DNA from: Kineosporia rhizophila
GTDB taxonomy: Bacteria > Actinomycetota > Actinomycetes > Actinomycetales > Kineosporiaceae
Length of the DNA stretch: 59,451 bases
Assembly: GCF_021277265.1 (NCBI RefSeq)
Contig: NZ_JAJSOH010000040.1
Coordinates: 1-59,451 of the forward strand
Direction of reading: 5' to 3'
The notes under the pieces are model-generated. The model was given only the letters and a program-made list of their open reading frames with translations, searched no databases and had not been told where the DNA came from. Positions within the stretch are counted from its first letter, which is position 1; every line of letters starts with the position of its first letter. Made by a program: the position numbers and the translations under genes. Positions 46,818 to 54,915 of the stretch are shown here, piece after piece.

Positions 46818-46849
46818 CGAGCGGCCGCGATTTTCTTCGCGGCCGCTCG
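46818..46849 (-). terminator. Terminator after eutBC
   Basis: A perfect 13-bp stem (46818-46830 with 46837-46849) closed by a TTTTCT loop (plus-strand reading) lies 12 bp after the eutC stop on the minus strand and 65 bp before the sigma-factor gene. Confidence 0.82.
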
Positions 46850-46860
46850 GTCGGTGGGTG

Positions 46861-47646
46861 TCAGGAGAGCGCCGGGTCCACCTTGGCCGTCTCGATCTCG
46901 CGGCTGGTGTCTTTCAGCGCCACGCCGGAACGCCCGAGCTGACGGGCGCCGGCGATCAGGCCACTGACCACGCGGGCGGCGGCCGCGTACGGAAGGCCGC
47001 CGGGGGCATGGATGTTCGACACGCAGTTACGGTCCGAGTCGGCGAGGCCGGGGCGGGGGCGATGGGTGAGGTAGATGCCCAGGCTGTCGGCCACGGAGAG
47101 ACCAGGGCGTTCGCCGATCAGGACCAGCACCGTCTGCACGCCGAGCGCCGCACCGATGTGGTCGCCCAGTCCTACCCGGGCCTGAGTGGCGATCACCGGT
47201 GGGGCCAGGGTGAGGGTGGGTGGGAGGACTTCGACCAGGGCCGCGAGCAAGGCCGGGCCGTGGGTCTGGAGGGCTCGGGCGGAAAGACCGTCGGCCAGCA
47301 CGAATCCGACGTCGGCCGCGGCGGCGGGGACGCCGGAGAGGTCGGCCGGGAGCCGCCCCAGGTCTGGGCGGCGCAGGTACTCGGCGCGATCAGCGGCCTG
47401 GCTGGTCACGACCACCGCGGGGCCCAGGCGGGAATGCGGTTCCTCCGCGGAAGAACCGCCCACCCCGGCGTCGGCCAGTGCTTCCAGCAGAGCATCCACG
47501 TCGAGCGGATCGTGCACCGCGTCCCGGGCGATCGCATGAGCCAGGCGGAATTCCAGCACCCGCGACGTCGGCATCCCGTCGCCCACCCGCCCCAGCCCGA
47601 TCCGGGCCTGGGTGGTGGCCCGCAATTCGTCCCAGAAGTCCGTCAC
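46861..47646 (-). CDS. eutC: Ethanolamine ammonia-lyase small subunit
   Basis: EutC is the small subunit of the adenosylcobalamin-dependent enzyme that splits ethanolamine into acetaldehyde and ammonia. The 261-aa protein has RIGLGRVGDGMPTSRVLEFR near the start, DVGFVLADGLSARALQTHGP in the middle and the cobalamin-contact region LVLIGERPGLSVADSLGIYL followed by DRNCVSNIHAPGG. The GTG start overlaps the eutB stop by 4 nt. No other eut genes (shell proteins, eutA, transporter) are in the window, so this is a bare lyase as in many actinobacteria. Confidence 0.95.
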   Translation of the reverse strand: MTDFWDELRATTQARIGLGRVGDGMPTSRVLEFRLAHAIARDAVHDPLDVDALLEALADAGVGGSSAEEPHSRLGPAVVVTSQAADRAEYLRRPDLGRLPADLSGVPAAAADVGFVLADGLSARALQTHGPALLAALVEVLPPTLTLAPPVIATQARVGLGDHIGAALGVQTVLVLIGERPGLSVADSLGIYLTHRPRPGLADSDRNCVSNIHAPGGLPYAAAARVVSGLIAGARQLGRSGVALKDTSREIETAKVDPALS

Positions 47647-49064
47647 GAAGCCACTCCCGTCAGGGCCAGGGCACGCAACGCCGAGGCCGAAGCGTCTACG
47701 GGCAGCACCCGTCCCCCGTCGGCCAGCATTCCCAGCTGGTCCAGCCAGGCCTCGAACTCCGGGGCCGGCCTCAGCCCGAGCGCCTGCCGCACGTACAACG
47801 CGTCGTGGAAGGACGTGCTCTGGTACCCCAGCATCACGTCGTCAGCCCCCGGCACCGCGATCACGAACGAGCAACCGGCCACGCCCAGCAGCGTCAGCAG
47901 GTTGTCCATGTCGTCCTGATCGGCCTCCGCGTGGTTGGTGTAGCAGACGTCCACGCCCATCGGGAGGCCGAGCAGCTTGCCGCAGAAGTGGTCCTCCAGC
48001 CCGGCGCGCACGATCTGCTTACCGTCGTAGAGGTATTCCGGCCCGATGAACCCGACCACGGTGTTCACCAGCAAAGGCTTGTACTCGCGGCAGACCGCGT
48101 AGGCGCGGGCCTCGAGCGTCTGCTGGTCGACCGGACGCCCTCCCACCCCACGATGAGCGTCGGCGGAGAGCGCCGAACCCTGCCCGGTCTCCATGTACAT
48201 CACGTTCTGCCCGACCGTGCCCCGGTTGAGCGACAGCCCGGCCTCGTACCCCTCGCGCAACATCGAAAGCGTCACCCCGAAGCCCTGATTCGCTGCCTCG
48301 GTGCCGGCGACCGACTGGAACACCAGGTCCACCGGAACACCGGCCTCGATCAACCCGATGGTGGTGGTGACGTGGGTAAGCACGCACGACTGGGTAGGGA
48401 TGTCGTAGGTGGAGCGGACCTCGTCGAGCAGATGCAGCAGATCGGCACAGGTCTGCGGTGAATCGCCGGCCGGGTTCACGCCGATCACCGCGTCCCCGCA
48501 ACCCAGCAACAGACCATCGAGAGTGGCCGCAGCAATGCCGCGTAGATCGTCCGTAGGGTGGTTGGGTTGCAGTCGCGTCGCGAGCCGCCCCGGCAGGCCG
48601 ACGGTGGAGCGGAAGGCCGACGTGACCCGGGTGGCGCGGGCCACCGCAATCAGATCCTGGTTGCGCATGAGTTTGCTTACCGCGGCGACCATTTCCGGCG
48701 TCAACCCAGGAGCCAGCGCCGTAAGCACGGAGCCGGCATCGGGGCGAGGTGCCAGATCCAGCAGCCAGTCACGGAACGCGCCTACGGTCAGCGAGGACAC
48801 CGGCGCAAAGGCCTCGCGGTCATGGGTGTCGAGGATGAGCCGCGTGACCTCGTCGGTCTCGTAGGGCACCAGCGGTTCTTCGAGGAACTGCGACAAGGGG
48901 ACGTCGGCGAGCGTCAGTTGGGCAGCAACCCGCTCGGCGTCGCTCTGTGCTGCGCACCCGGCGAGTTCGTCTCCGGAACGGGCCGGCGTGGCCTTGGCCA
49001 TCAGATCGACCAGCCCGTCGAACTGGTGTGTCGTACCCCGGCTGGTCTGTGCGTACCTACTCAT
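47643..49064 (-). CDS. eutB: Ethanolamine ammonia-lyase large subunit
   Basis: EutB is the catalytic large subunit that binds ethanolamine and adenosylcobalamin. The 473-aa protein has the features LPGRLATRLQPNHPTDDLRG, GCGDAVIGVNPAGDSPQTCA, FQSVAGTEAANQGFGVTL (with the substrate-binding Glu) and VDVCYTNHAEADQDDMDNLL. The frame is open upstream to 49085, but the ATG at 49064 follows GGGGAGGTAAGCCC. The gene starts 20 bp after a strong terminator belonging to the M16 peptidase transcript, which leaves little room for its own promoter. No cobalamin riboswitch was seen. Confidence 0.95.
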   Translation of the reverse strand: MSRYAQTSRGTTHQFDGLVDLMAKATPARSGDELAGCAAQSDAERVAAQLTLADVPLSQFLEEPLVPYETDEVTRLILDTHDREAFAPVSSLTVGAFRDWLLDLAPRPDAGSVLTALAPGLTPEMVAAVSKLMRNQDLIAVARATRVTSAFRSTVGLPGRLATRLQPNHPTDDLRGIAAATLDGLLLGCGDAVIGVNPAGDSPQTCADLLHLLDEVRSTYDIPTQSCVLTHVTTTIGLIEAGVPVDLVFQSVAGTEAANQGFGVTLSMLREGYEAGLSLNRGTVGQNVMYMETGQGSALSADAHRGVGGRPVDQQTLEARAYAVCREYKPLLVNTVVGFIGPEYLYDGKQIVRAGLEDHFCGKLLGLPMGVDVCYTNHAEADQDDMDNLLTLLGVAGCSFVIAVPGADDVMLGYQSTSFHDALYVRQALGLRPAPEFEAWLDQLGMLADGGRVLPVDASASALRALALTGVAS

Positions 49065-49083
49065 GGGCTTACCTCCCCGGCCC

Positions 49084-49130
49084 AAAATAAAGGACGCCTG
49101 TTACCGCGAAGGCGGTTACAGGCGTCCTTT
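49084..49130 (-). terminator. Terminator of the pnp-M16 peptidase transcript
   Basis: A 19-bp stem with one mismatch (49089-49107 with 49112-49130) and a GAAG loop is followed on the minus strand by TATTTTGGG. It begins 16 bp after the peptidase stop and ends only 20 bp before the eutB ATG. Confidence 0.92.
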
Positions 49131-49146
49131 GTTTCGAACGAGGTTT

Positions 49147-50523
49147 TCAGGCGATCCGGAAGGTGCGCTCGGGATCGAACGGCCCGACCACGGCCAGAGA
49201 CAACGGACGGGAGGCCAGATCCTCGGCCAGCGACCGGATGTCTTCCGCGGTGACCTCACGGATGCGCCCCAGAGCCCGGTCGAGGCCCAGGTATTCACCG
49301 TGCACCAGCTCGGCCTTGCCCAGACGGGACATCCGCGAACCGGTGTCCTCCAGACCCAGCACCAGACCGCCGGCCAGCTGACCGTGGGCCCGGAGCAGCT
49401 CCTCTTCCGGCACCGGTTCTGTCGCCAGACGGCGCAGTTCGGCCACCATCAGGGCGATCACCTCGTCCACCCGGGACGGGGTGCAGCCCGCGTAGAGACC
49501 GAAGTAGCCGGAGTCGGAGTAGCCCGAGGCGAACGAGTAGACCGCGTAGGCCAGGCCCCGCTGTTCGCGGATCTCCTGGAACAGACGGCTGCTCATCCCG
49601 CCCCCGAGCACGGCGTTGAGCACCGACATCGCGTAGCGACGGCGGTCGGTGGCCACCAGGGAGGTGGTGCCGACGACCACGTTCGCCTGCTCGGTGGCCC
49701 GGTTCACCACGATCGAACGATGCGGCAGCCCGTCCTCGGCGAGGCCGGCCTGCTCCGGTTCCGGATGGGCCACGTCGCGCCGCGCGTAGGGACGGTGCCC
49801 CTCGTCGAGGTGCCAGCCCGAGCGCGCCAGGCTGGCCGCGACCAGCTCGCACACCCGGTCGTGGTCCACTCCCCCGGCCACCGTGACCACCAGGCCGGGC
49901 GCCTTGTAGTGCTCGGCGTAGTGGTCGGCGATGTTGTCCCGGCCGACGGCCCGGATGGTCTCCGGGGTGCCGCCGATCGGACGGCCCAGCGGGTGCTGCC
50001 CGAGAACCAGTTCGGAGAACCGCTCGTGCACCACGTCGGCCGGGTCGTCGTCGTTCATCGCGAGCTCTTCGAGGATGACCCCGCGCTCGTTCTCCACGTC
50101 ACCGGCGTCCAGCCGGGCGCCGGTGACCATGTCGCAGAGCACGTCCACGGCCATCGGCAGGTCCTCGTCCAGCACCCGGGCGTAGTAGCAGGTGTGCTCC
50201 TTGCCGGTGACGGCGTTGGACTCACCGCCGACCCGGTCGAACGCGGTGGCGATGTCCATCGCGCTGCGCCGGGACGTGCCCTTGAACAGCAGGTGCTCGA
50301 GGAAGTGGGTGGAGCCGTGGTGACCGGTGGTCTCGTCACGGGAGCCCACGCCGACCCAGAAACCGATGGTGGCCGAGCGCAGTCCGGGCATCGCCTCGGA
50401 CAGCACCCGGACCCCGCCGGGGAGGACGGTGCGGCGCACGAGGGCACCGCTCTCCTCCCCGGCGACGGTCTGCGTCGAGCCGGAACTCCCGGAGGCGACC
50501 AGCGGCAGCGGGACCGCCGTCAC
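49147..50523 (-). CDS. M16-family zinc peptidase
   Basis: This 458-aa peptidase resembles mitochondrial processing peptidase and Bacillus MlpA. The inverted zinc motif HxxEH is present as HGSTHFLEHLLFKGT, with the third ligand Glu about 75 residues on (ENERGVILEEL). The C-terminal half is the inactive M16_C domain (LFQEIREQRGLAYAVYSF). Members are regularly found directly after pnp in actinobacteria. The GTG at 50523 follows GGTGAGGACCGGCC; the frame continues upstream into pnp but is not coding there. It lies 31 bp after the pnp stop, so the two share an operon. Natural substrates are unknown. Confidence 0.9.
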   Translation of the reverse strand: MTAVPLPLVASGSSGSTQTVAGEESGALVRRTVLPGGVRVLSEAMPGLRSATIGFWVGVGSRDETTGHHGSTHFLEHLLFKGTSRRSAMDIATAFDRVGGESNAVTGKEHTCYYARVLDEDLPMAVDVLCDMVTGARLDAGDVENERGVILEELAMNDDDPADVVHERFSELVLGQHPLGRPIGGTPETIRAVGRDNIADHYAEHYKAPGLVVTVAGGVDHDRVCELVAASLARSGWHLDEGHRPYARRDVAHPEPEQAGLAEDGLPHRSIVVNRATEQANVVVGTTSLVATDRRRYAMSVLNAVLGGGMSSRLFQEIREQRGLAYAVYSFASGYSDSGYFGLYAGCTPSRVDEVIALMVAELRRLATEPVPEEELLRAHGQLAGGLVLGLEDTGSRMSRLGKAELVHGEYLGLDRALGRIREVTAEDIRSLAEDLASRPLSLAVVGPFDPERTFRIA

Positions 50524-50554
50524 CGGCCGGTCCTCACCGGGGTGAGAGGCACTC

Positions 50555-52786
50555 TCAGGCCTCCGCCGTCTCGGACTTGGCCTCGGTCTCCTCTTCCAGG
50601 ACCGGAGCCAGCGAGAGCTTGCCACGCGGGTCGATCTCGGCGATCTCGACCTGGACCTTCTGGCCGATGCTGAGCACGTCCTCGACGTTCTCCACCCGCT
50701 TGCCGCCGACCATCCGGCGGATCTGCGAGATGTGCAGCAGGCCGTCCTTGCCCGGCACCAGCGAGACGAACGCACCGAAGGTCGTCGTCTTCACGACGGT
50801 ACCCAGGTAGCGCTCCCCGACCTCGGGCATGGTCGGGTTGGCGATCGCGTTGATCGCCGTCCGGGCAGCCTCGGCCGAGGGGCCGTCGACCGCACCGATG
50901 TACACCGTGCCGTCGTCCTCGATCGAGATGTCGGCGCCGGTGTCGTCCTGGATCTGGTTGATCATCTTGCCCTTGGGGCCGATGACCTCGCCGATCTTGT
51001 CGACCGGGACCTTCACGCTGATCACGCGCGGGGCCAGCGGGGACATCTCGTCCGGGCGGTCGATCGCCTCGCTCATCACGTCGAGGATGTGCAGCCGGGC
51101 CTCGCGGGCCTGGGTCAGCGCGGCGGCCAGCACGGAGGCCGGGATGCCGTCGAGCTTGGTGTCGAGCTGGATCGCGGTGACGAACTCCGAGGTACCGGCG
51201 ACCTTGAAGTCCATGTCACCGAACGCGTCCTCGGCGCCCAGGATGTCGGTCAGCGCCGCGTACTCGGTCTTGCCGTCGACGGTGTCGCTGACCAGGCCCA
51301 TCGCGATACCGGCGACCGGGGCGCGCAGCGGCACACCGGCGTTCAGCAGGGCCAGGGTGGAGGCGCAGACCGAGCCCATCGAGGTGGACCCGTTGGAGCC
51401 GAGGGCCTCGGAGACCTGACGGATCGCGTAGGGGAACTCCTCCCGGCTGGGCAGCACGGGCACGAGCGCGCGCTCGGCCAGGGCGCCGTGACCGATCTCG
51501 CGGCGCTTCGGCGAGCCGACGCGGCCGGTCTCACCGGTGCTGTAGGGCGGGAAGTTGTAGTTGTGCATGTAGCGCTTGCGGGTCACCGGGGAGAGGGTGT
51601 CCAGCTGCTGCTCCATGCGCAGCATGTTCAGCGTGGTGACGCCCAGGATCTGGGTCTCGCCGCGCTCGAACAGGGCCGAGCCGTGCACCCGGGGCAGGAC
51701 CTCGACCTCGGCGCCGAGCTGGCGGATGTCGGCCAGGCCACGGCCGTCGATGCGGACCTTGTCCTTCAGGATGCGCTGGCGGACCAGCTTCTTGTTCACC
51801 GAGCGGAAGGCCGCGGAGACCTCCTTCTCGCGACCCTCGAACTCGGCCGCCAGCTTGGCCTTGACCGCGTCCTTGATCTCGTCGAGGCGACCCTCGCGCT
51901 CCTGCTTGCCGGCGATCGTCAGGGCCTGGGCCACGTCGTCGGCGACGGCGCTCTCGACCGCGCTGAACACGTCGTCCTGGTAGTCCAGGAACAGCGGGAA
52001 CTCGCTGGTCGGCTTGGCCGCGGTGGCGGCCACCTCGGCCTGCGCCCGGCACAGCTCGGCGATGAACGGCTTCGCGGCCTCCAGACCGGCGGCCACGACC
52101 TCCTCGGTCGGCGCGCCGACGCCCTGGTCCTTGATCAGGGTCCAGGAGCCCTCGGTGGCCTCGGCCTCGACCATCATGATGGCGACGTCGTCCGAGCCGT
52201 CCTCGGCCTTCACCACGCGACCGGCCACGACCATGTCGAACACGGCCCGCTCGATCTCGGAGTGCCGCGGGAAACCGACCCACTGGCCGTCGATCAGGGC
52301 GATCCGGATGCCACCGATCGGGCCGGAGAACGGCAGGCCGGACAGCTGCGTGGACAGCGACGCGGCGTTGATCGAGACCACGTCGTACGGGTCCTCGGGG
52401 TTCAGGGCCAGGACGGTGATGACCACCTGGACCTCGTTGCGCAGGCCCTTGACGAAGGTCGGGCGCAGCGGGCGGTCGATCAGCCGGCAGGCCAGGATCG
52501 CCTCGGTGCTGGGCCGGCCCTCACGCCGGAAGAACGAGCCGGGGATCTTCCCGGCCGCGTACATCCGCTCCTCGACGTCGATCGTCAGGGGGAAGAAGTC
52601 GAACTGGTCCTTCGGCGTCTTGCCGACCGAGGTGGCCGACAGGAGCATCGTGTCGTTGTCCAGGTAGACGGCGACGGAACCGGCGGCCTGCCGGGCCAGC
52701 CGGCCGGTCTCGAACCGGACGGTGCGCTGGCCGAACGAGCCGTTGTCGATGACGGCCTCGGCCGCGGTGATCTCGGGACCCTCCAA
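50555..52786 (-). CDS. pnp: Polyribonucleotide nucleotidyltransferase (PNPase)
   Basis: PNPase degrades RNA 3' to 5' with phosphate and can also add tails. The 743-aa protein has two RNase PH domains (AEAVIDNGSFGQRTVRFETG, and RRREIGH-type KRREIGHGALAERAL with GSNGSTSMGSVCASTLALLN), a KH domain with the GxxG loop (IGPKGKMINQIQDDTGADIS) and an S1 domain (VGERYLGTVVKTTTFGAFVS). The tail is Glu/Ala-rich. The start is the rare codon TTG at 52786, which fits the family N-terminus and has AGGAG 9 bp upstream. No in-frame ATG or GTG offers a better start. The leader contains a tandem repeat. Confidence 0.95.
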   Translation of the reverse strand: MEGPEITAAEAVIDNGSFGQRTVRFETGRLARQAAGSVAVYLDNDTMLLSATSVGKTPKDQFDFFPLTIDVEERMYAAGKIPGSFFRREGRPSTEAILACRLIDRPLRPTFVKGLRNEVQVVITVLALNPEDPYDVVSINAASLSTQLSGLPFSGPIGGIRIALIDGQWVGFPRHSEIERAVFDMVVAGRVVKAEDGSDDVAIMMVEAEATEGSWTLIKDQGVGAPTEEVVAAGLEAAKPFIAELCRAQAEVAATAAKPTSEFPLFLDYQDDVFSAVESAVADDVAQALTIAGKQEREGRLDEIKDAVKAKLAAEFEGREKEVSAAFRSVNKKLVRQRILKDKVRIDGRGLADIRQLGAEVEVLPRVHGSALFERGETQILGVTTLNMLRMEQQLDTLSPVTRKRYMHNYNFPPYSTGETGRVGSPKRREIGHGALAERALVPVLPSREEFPYAIRQVSEALGSNGSTSMGSVCASTLALLNAGVPLRAPVAGIAMGLVSDTVDGKTEYAALTDILGAEDAFGDMDFKVAGTSEFVTAIQLDTKLDGIPASVLAAALTQAREARLHILDVMSEAIDRPDEMSPLAPRVISVKVPVDKIGEVIGPKGKMINQIQDDTGADISIEDDGTVYIGAVDGPSAEAARTAINAIANPTMPEVGERYLGTVVKTTTFGAFVSLVPGKDGLLHISQIRRMVGGKRVENVEDVLSIGQKVQVEIAEIDPRGKLSLAPVLEEETEAKSETAEA

Positions 52787-53101
52787 GGGTCACTCTCCTG
52801 TTCCTCCGCGATGGCCTGGCCATCCGCGGTGTCGGGCAGGAGTGGTGCGCCGAGCCGTGGTCTGTCGTTCCGGTCTTCGATCGAGGCCCACGCGAGGCAC
52901 CCGCCGCAGGCGGCGGTGCAGGTCGCGGAGGCCACTACCGAGGACCGGTTAACCGGGTCTCGCCGACCCCTCCTGATTGCTTTTCGTCTTTGGTGCTGGA
53001 TGGTGCTCGGTGGTGCCGGTGGGTGCTCGATGGTGCTGTGGCCCACCGATGACCCGATGATCGGGCATCGATGGGCCAGCGTCACGACCTGACACACCGA
53101 A
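52787..53101. other. pnp leader region
   Basis: These 315 bp between the rpsO terminator and pnp hold no gene. They contain the five-copy 10-bp repeat at 52991-53040, a CCCGAT-G-ATCGGG palindrome at 53053-53065 and the pnp ribosome site. As pnp follows rpsO on the same strand, this is its leader or promoter region; pnp leaders are regulated by RNA processing in other bacteria. Confidence 0.55.
52991..53040 (-). repeat. 10-bp tandem repeat in the pnp leader, 5 copies
   Basis: Five adjacent 10-bp units follow the pattern TGGTGCTCGA (plus strand) with one to three changes each. In the pnp mRNA sense they read as repeated AGCACCA blocks. The strict 10-bp period would place the units on one face of DNA; equally they could be an RNA protein-binding array. 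Confidence 0.85.
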
Positions 53102-53134
53102 GAGGCCGTGCCCGGATGATCCGGTCACGGCCTC
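53102..53134 (-). terminator. Terminator after rpsO
   Basis: GAGGCCGTG (53102-53110) pairs with CACGGCCTC (53126-53134), with a further CCGG/CCGG pair inside. On the minus strand it starts 7 bp after the rpsO stop and is followed by TTCGGTGTG. It probably limits read-through into pnp. Confidence 0.75.
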
Positions 53135-53141
53135 GGGGGTA

Positions 53142-53411
53142 CTAGCGGCGCAGTCCGAGTCGCTCGATCAGCGACCGGTAGCGGGTGATGTCCTTCTTCT
53201 GCACGTACTGCAGGAGACGGCGGCGCTGGCCGACCAGCAGCAGCAGGCCACGCCGGCTGTGGTGGTCGTGCTTGTGCTCCTTCAGGTGCTCGGTCAGGTC
53301 CTTGATGCGCTGGGTGAGCATCGCGATCTGGACCTCGGGGGAACCGGTGTCACCCTCGCCAGTCGCGTACTCCGCCATGATCTTCTTCTTGGTCTCGGCG
53401 TCGAGCGGCAC
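53142..53411 (-). CDS. rpsO: Small ribosomal subunit protein S15
   Basis: S15 is a primary 16S rRNA-binding protein of the 30S platform. The 89-aa protein has the usual length and sequence: PLDAETKKKIMAEYATGEGD, TGSPEVQIAMLTQRIKDLTE, HLKEHKHDHHSRRGLLLLVG and QRRRLLQYVQKKDITRYRSL. It starts with GTG at 53411 after GGAGGAG. It lies between ribF and pnp in the conserved order. In other bacteria S15 represses its own mRNA through a leader structure; the 120-bp leader here was not folded. Confidence 0.97.
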   Translation of the reverse strand: MPLDAETKKKIMAEYATGEGDTGSPEVQIAMLTQRIKDLTEHLKEHKHDHHSRRGLLLLVGQRRRLLQYVQKKDITRYRSLIERLGLRR

Positions 53412-53531
53412 TCGATCTCCTCCTGAAGTTCGCTGCGCGGCGCCCCGGGGCACATCCACCCGGGCACTCTGGATCCGCGGCCGATCTAACGGCAGCGACC
53501 ACCGTAACAGTGCGGGTGCCCCTCCTCCCAA

Positions 53532-54536
53532 TCAGGCGCGGGAGTTCACGCCCAGCACCGCGCGGCACCGGGCCACGTCGTCGTTCATCTGCTCCACCAG
53601 GGCCTCGATCCCCTCGAAGCGCAGGGTGGGCCGCAGCCGCTCGACGAACTCCACCGCGATCCGCTCGCCGTACAGGTCGAGGTCGGTGCGGTCGAGCACG
53701 TAGGCCTCGACCCGGCGCTCCTCACCGTCGAACGTGGGGTTGGTGCCCACCGAGATGGCCGCGGGCAGCCGCTCACCGGTGTCGTGCTCGGGATCGGCGG
53801 CCGGCTCACCGCCCTTACCCGGGCGCACCAGCCAGCCCGCGTAGACGCCGTCCGAGGGCACCGCGCCGATCGCGTCGGTGGTCAGGTTCGCCGTGGGGAA
53901 GCCCAGCTCCCGCCCCCGGTGGTCGCCGTGCACCACCACGCCGGTGACCCGGTGCGGGCGGCCCAGCACCTCGGTGGCGGCGCGCACGTCGCCCCCGGCG
54001 ATCAGCTCCCGGGCGAGGGTGGACGACCAGCGCCGGGAGGCGTCCGCCCCCTTCAGGTCGGCCACCTCCTCGACGGTGAAGCCCATCTCGGTGCCGAACT
54101 CGCGCAGCGTGCCGATGTCGCCGGCGTTGCGGCGGCCGAACCGGGTGTCCGAGCCGACCACCACCAGCCCGGCGTGCAGCGCGTCGACCAGGACGTCCTG
54201 CACGAACCGGCGCGGGCTCCACTGGGCCAGCTCGTGGGTGAACGGCAGCATCAGGACCGCGTCCAGGCCGGTGTAGCCCAGCAGCTCCAGCCGGTGCGCG
54301 GGGGTGGACAGCGGCTGCGGGGCGCGCTCGGGGTGCAGGACCGCCAGCGGGTGCGGGGCGAAGGTGATCGCCACCGACCGCAGGCCACCGTCGGCCGCGG
54401 CCCGCACGGTGCGGCCCAGGACGGCCAGGTGCCCGCGGTGCACCCCGTCGAAGTTGCCGATGGTCACCGCCGAGGGCCCGAATCCGGCCGGAACCTCGCC
54501 GAGACTCCGCCACACGTGCGTTGGGCTCTGCTTCAC
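53532..54536 (-). CDS. ribF: Bifunctional riboflavin kinase/FAD synthetase
   Basis: This enzyme converts riboflavin to FMN and FAD. The N-terminal adenylyltransferase half (residues about 20-180) has AVTIGNFDGVHRGHLAVLGR and VVVGSDTRFGRRNAGD; the C-terminal kinase half (about 195-330) has GRELGFPTANLTTDAIGAVP and DGVYAGW, then ISVGTNPTFDGEERRVEAY. The length is 334 aa from the GTG at 54536; a GTG at 54560 is an alternative. In each case the ribosome site is weak. It is the first gene of the ribF-rpsO-pnp direction, after a 166-bp region shared with the small peptide gene on the other strand. Confidence 0.95.
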   Translation of the reverse strand: MKQSPTHVWRSLGEVPAGFGPSAVTIGNFDGVHRGHLAVLGRTVRAAADGGLRSVAITFAPHPLAVLHPERAPQPLSTPAHRLELLGYTGLDAVLMLPFTHELAQWSPRRFVQDVLVDALHAGLVVVGSDTRFGRRNAGDIGTLREFGTEMGFTVEEVADLKGADASRRWSSTLARELIAGGDVRAATEVLGRPHRVTGVVVHGDHRGRELGFPTANLTTDAIGAVPSDGVYAGWLVRPGKGGEPAADPEHDTGERLPAAISVGTNPTFDGEERRVEAYVLDRTDLDLYGERIAVEFVERLRPTLRFEGIEALVEQMNDDVARCRAVLGVNSRA

Positions 54537-54702
54537 GGGGCAACTCTGCCAGGTGGCCACTTCAGTTCCACGTTCGGTGCTCCGATGTGGTGAAATCGCT
54601 CGGTCGTCGTGAGAGCAACGTAACAATCTCCCGGGCGGCAGCGATGGTTTGCAGCGATCCTTGGTCAAGTTCAGTTCATCAAGTCCACGAGGGACCCCAA
54701 CC

Positions 54703-54876
54703 ATGAACAGTCAGCATGTCGCCGGCCGGGCTCCGATGCCCGCCCAACGAGGTATCGAGAGCTTCCTGCACAGCAGCGGCGGAGGCTTCTGCACGGTCTG
54801 CGGCACGGTCTGGCCGTGCAGCCAGGCGGTCGCCCCCACCTCCGAGGCGAAGACGCTGGCCGGCACCTCCAGCTGA
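54703..54876 (+). CDS. Small Cys-containing peptide of unknown function
   Basis: This 57-aa reading frame lies on the plus strand between the leftward genes ribF and truB. The ATG at 54703 follows CGAGGGA at about 8-bp spacing, and a 13-bp hairpin begins 7 bp after the stop. The middle of the peptide reads FLHSSGGGFCTVCGTVWPCS, with three Cys as CxxC-x5-C, a pattern that could bind a metal or form a disulphide. The rest is Ala/Ser/Pro-rich, with no membrane helix or signal peptide. I do not recognise a named family. Start signal, terminator and the motif together make it more likely real than not. Confidence 0.6.
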   Translation: MNSQHVAGRAPMPAQRGIESFLHSSGGGFCTVCGTVWPCSQAVAPTSEAKTLAGTSS

Positions 54877-54882
54877 CCGGTC

Positions 54883-54912
54883 CGGTGCGCCGCCCGCCCG
54901 GGCGGCGCACCG
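54883..54912. terminator. Bidirectional terminator between the small peptide gene and truB
   Basis: A 13-bp perfect stem (54883-54895 with 54900-54912) and a 4-nt loop lies in the 39-bp gap between two convergent stops. It is very GC-rich and has no T-run. Confidence 0.82.
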
Positions 54913-54915
54913 AGC

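Noticed and set aside
49065..49146. Cobalamin riboswitch ahead of eutB
   Set aside because: The gap is only 82 bp and is occupied by a terminator stem; no B12-box-like sequence was seen.
50732..53092. 786-codon plus-strand frame opposite pnp
   Set aside because: Antisense to a clearly identified pnp, with the same shadow composition and no motifs.
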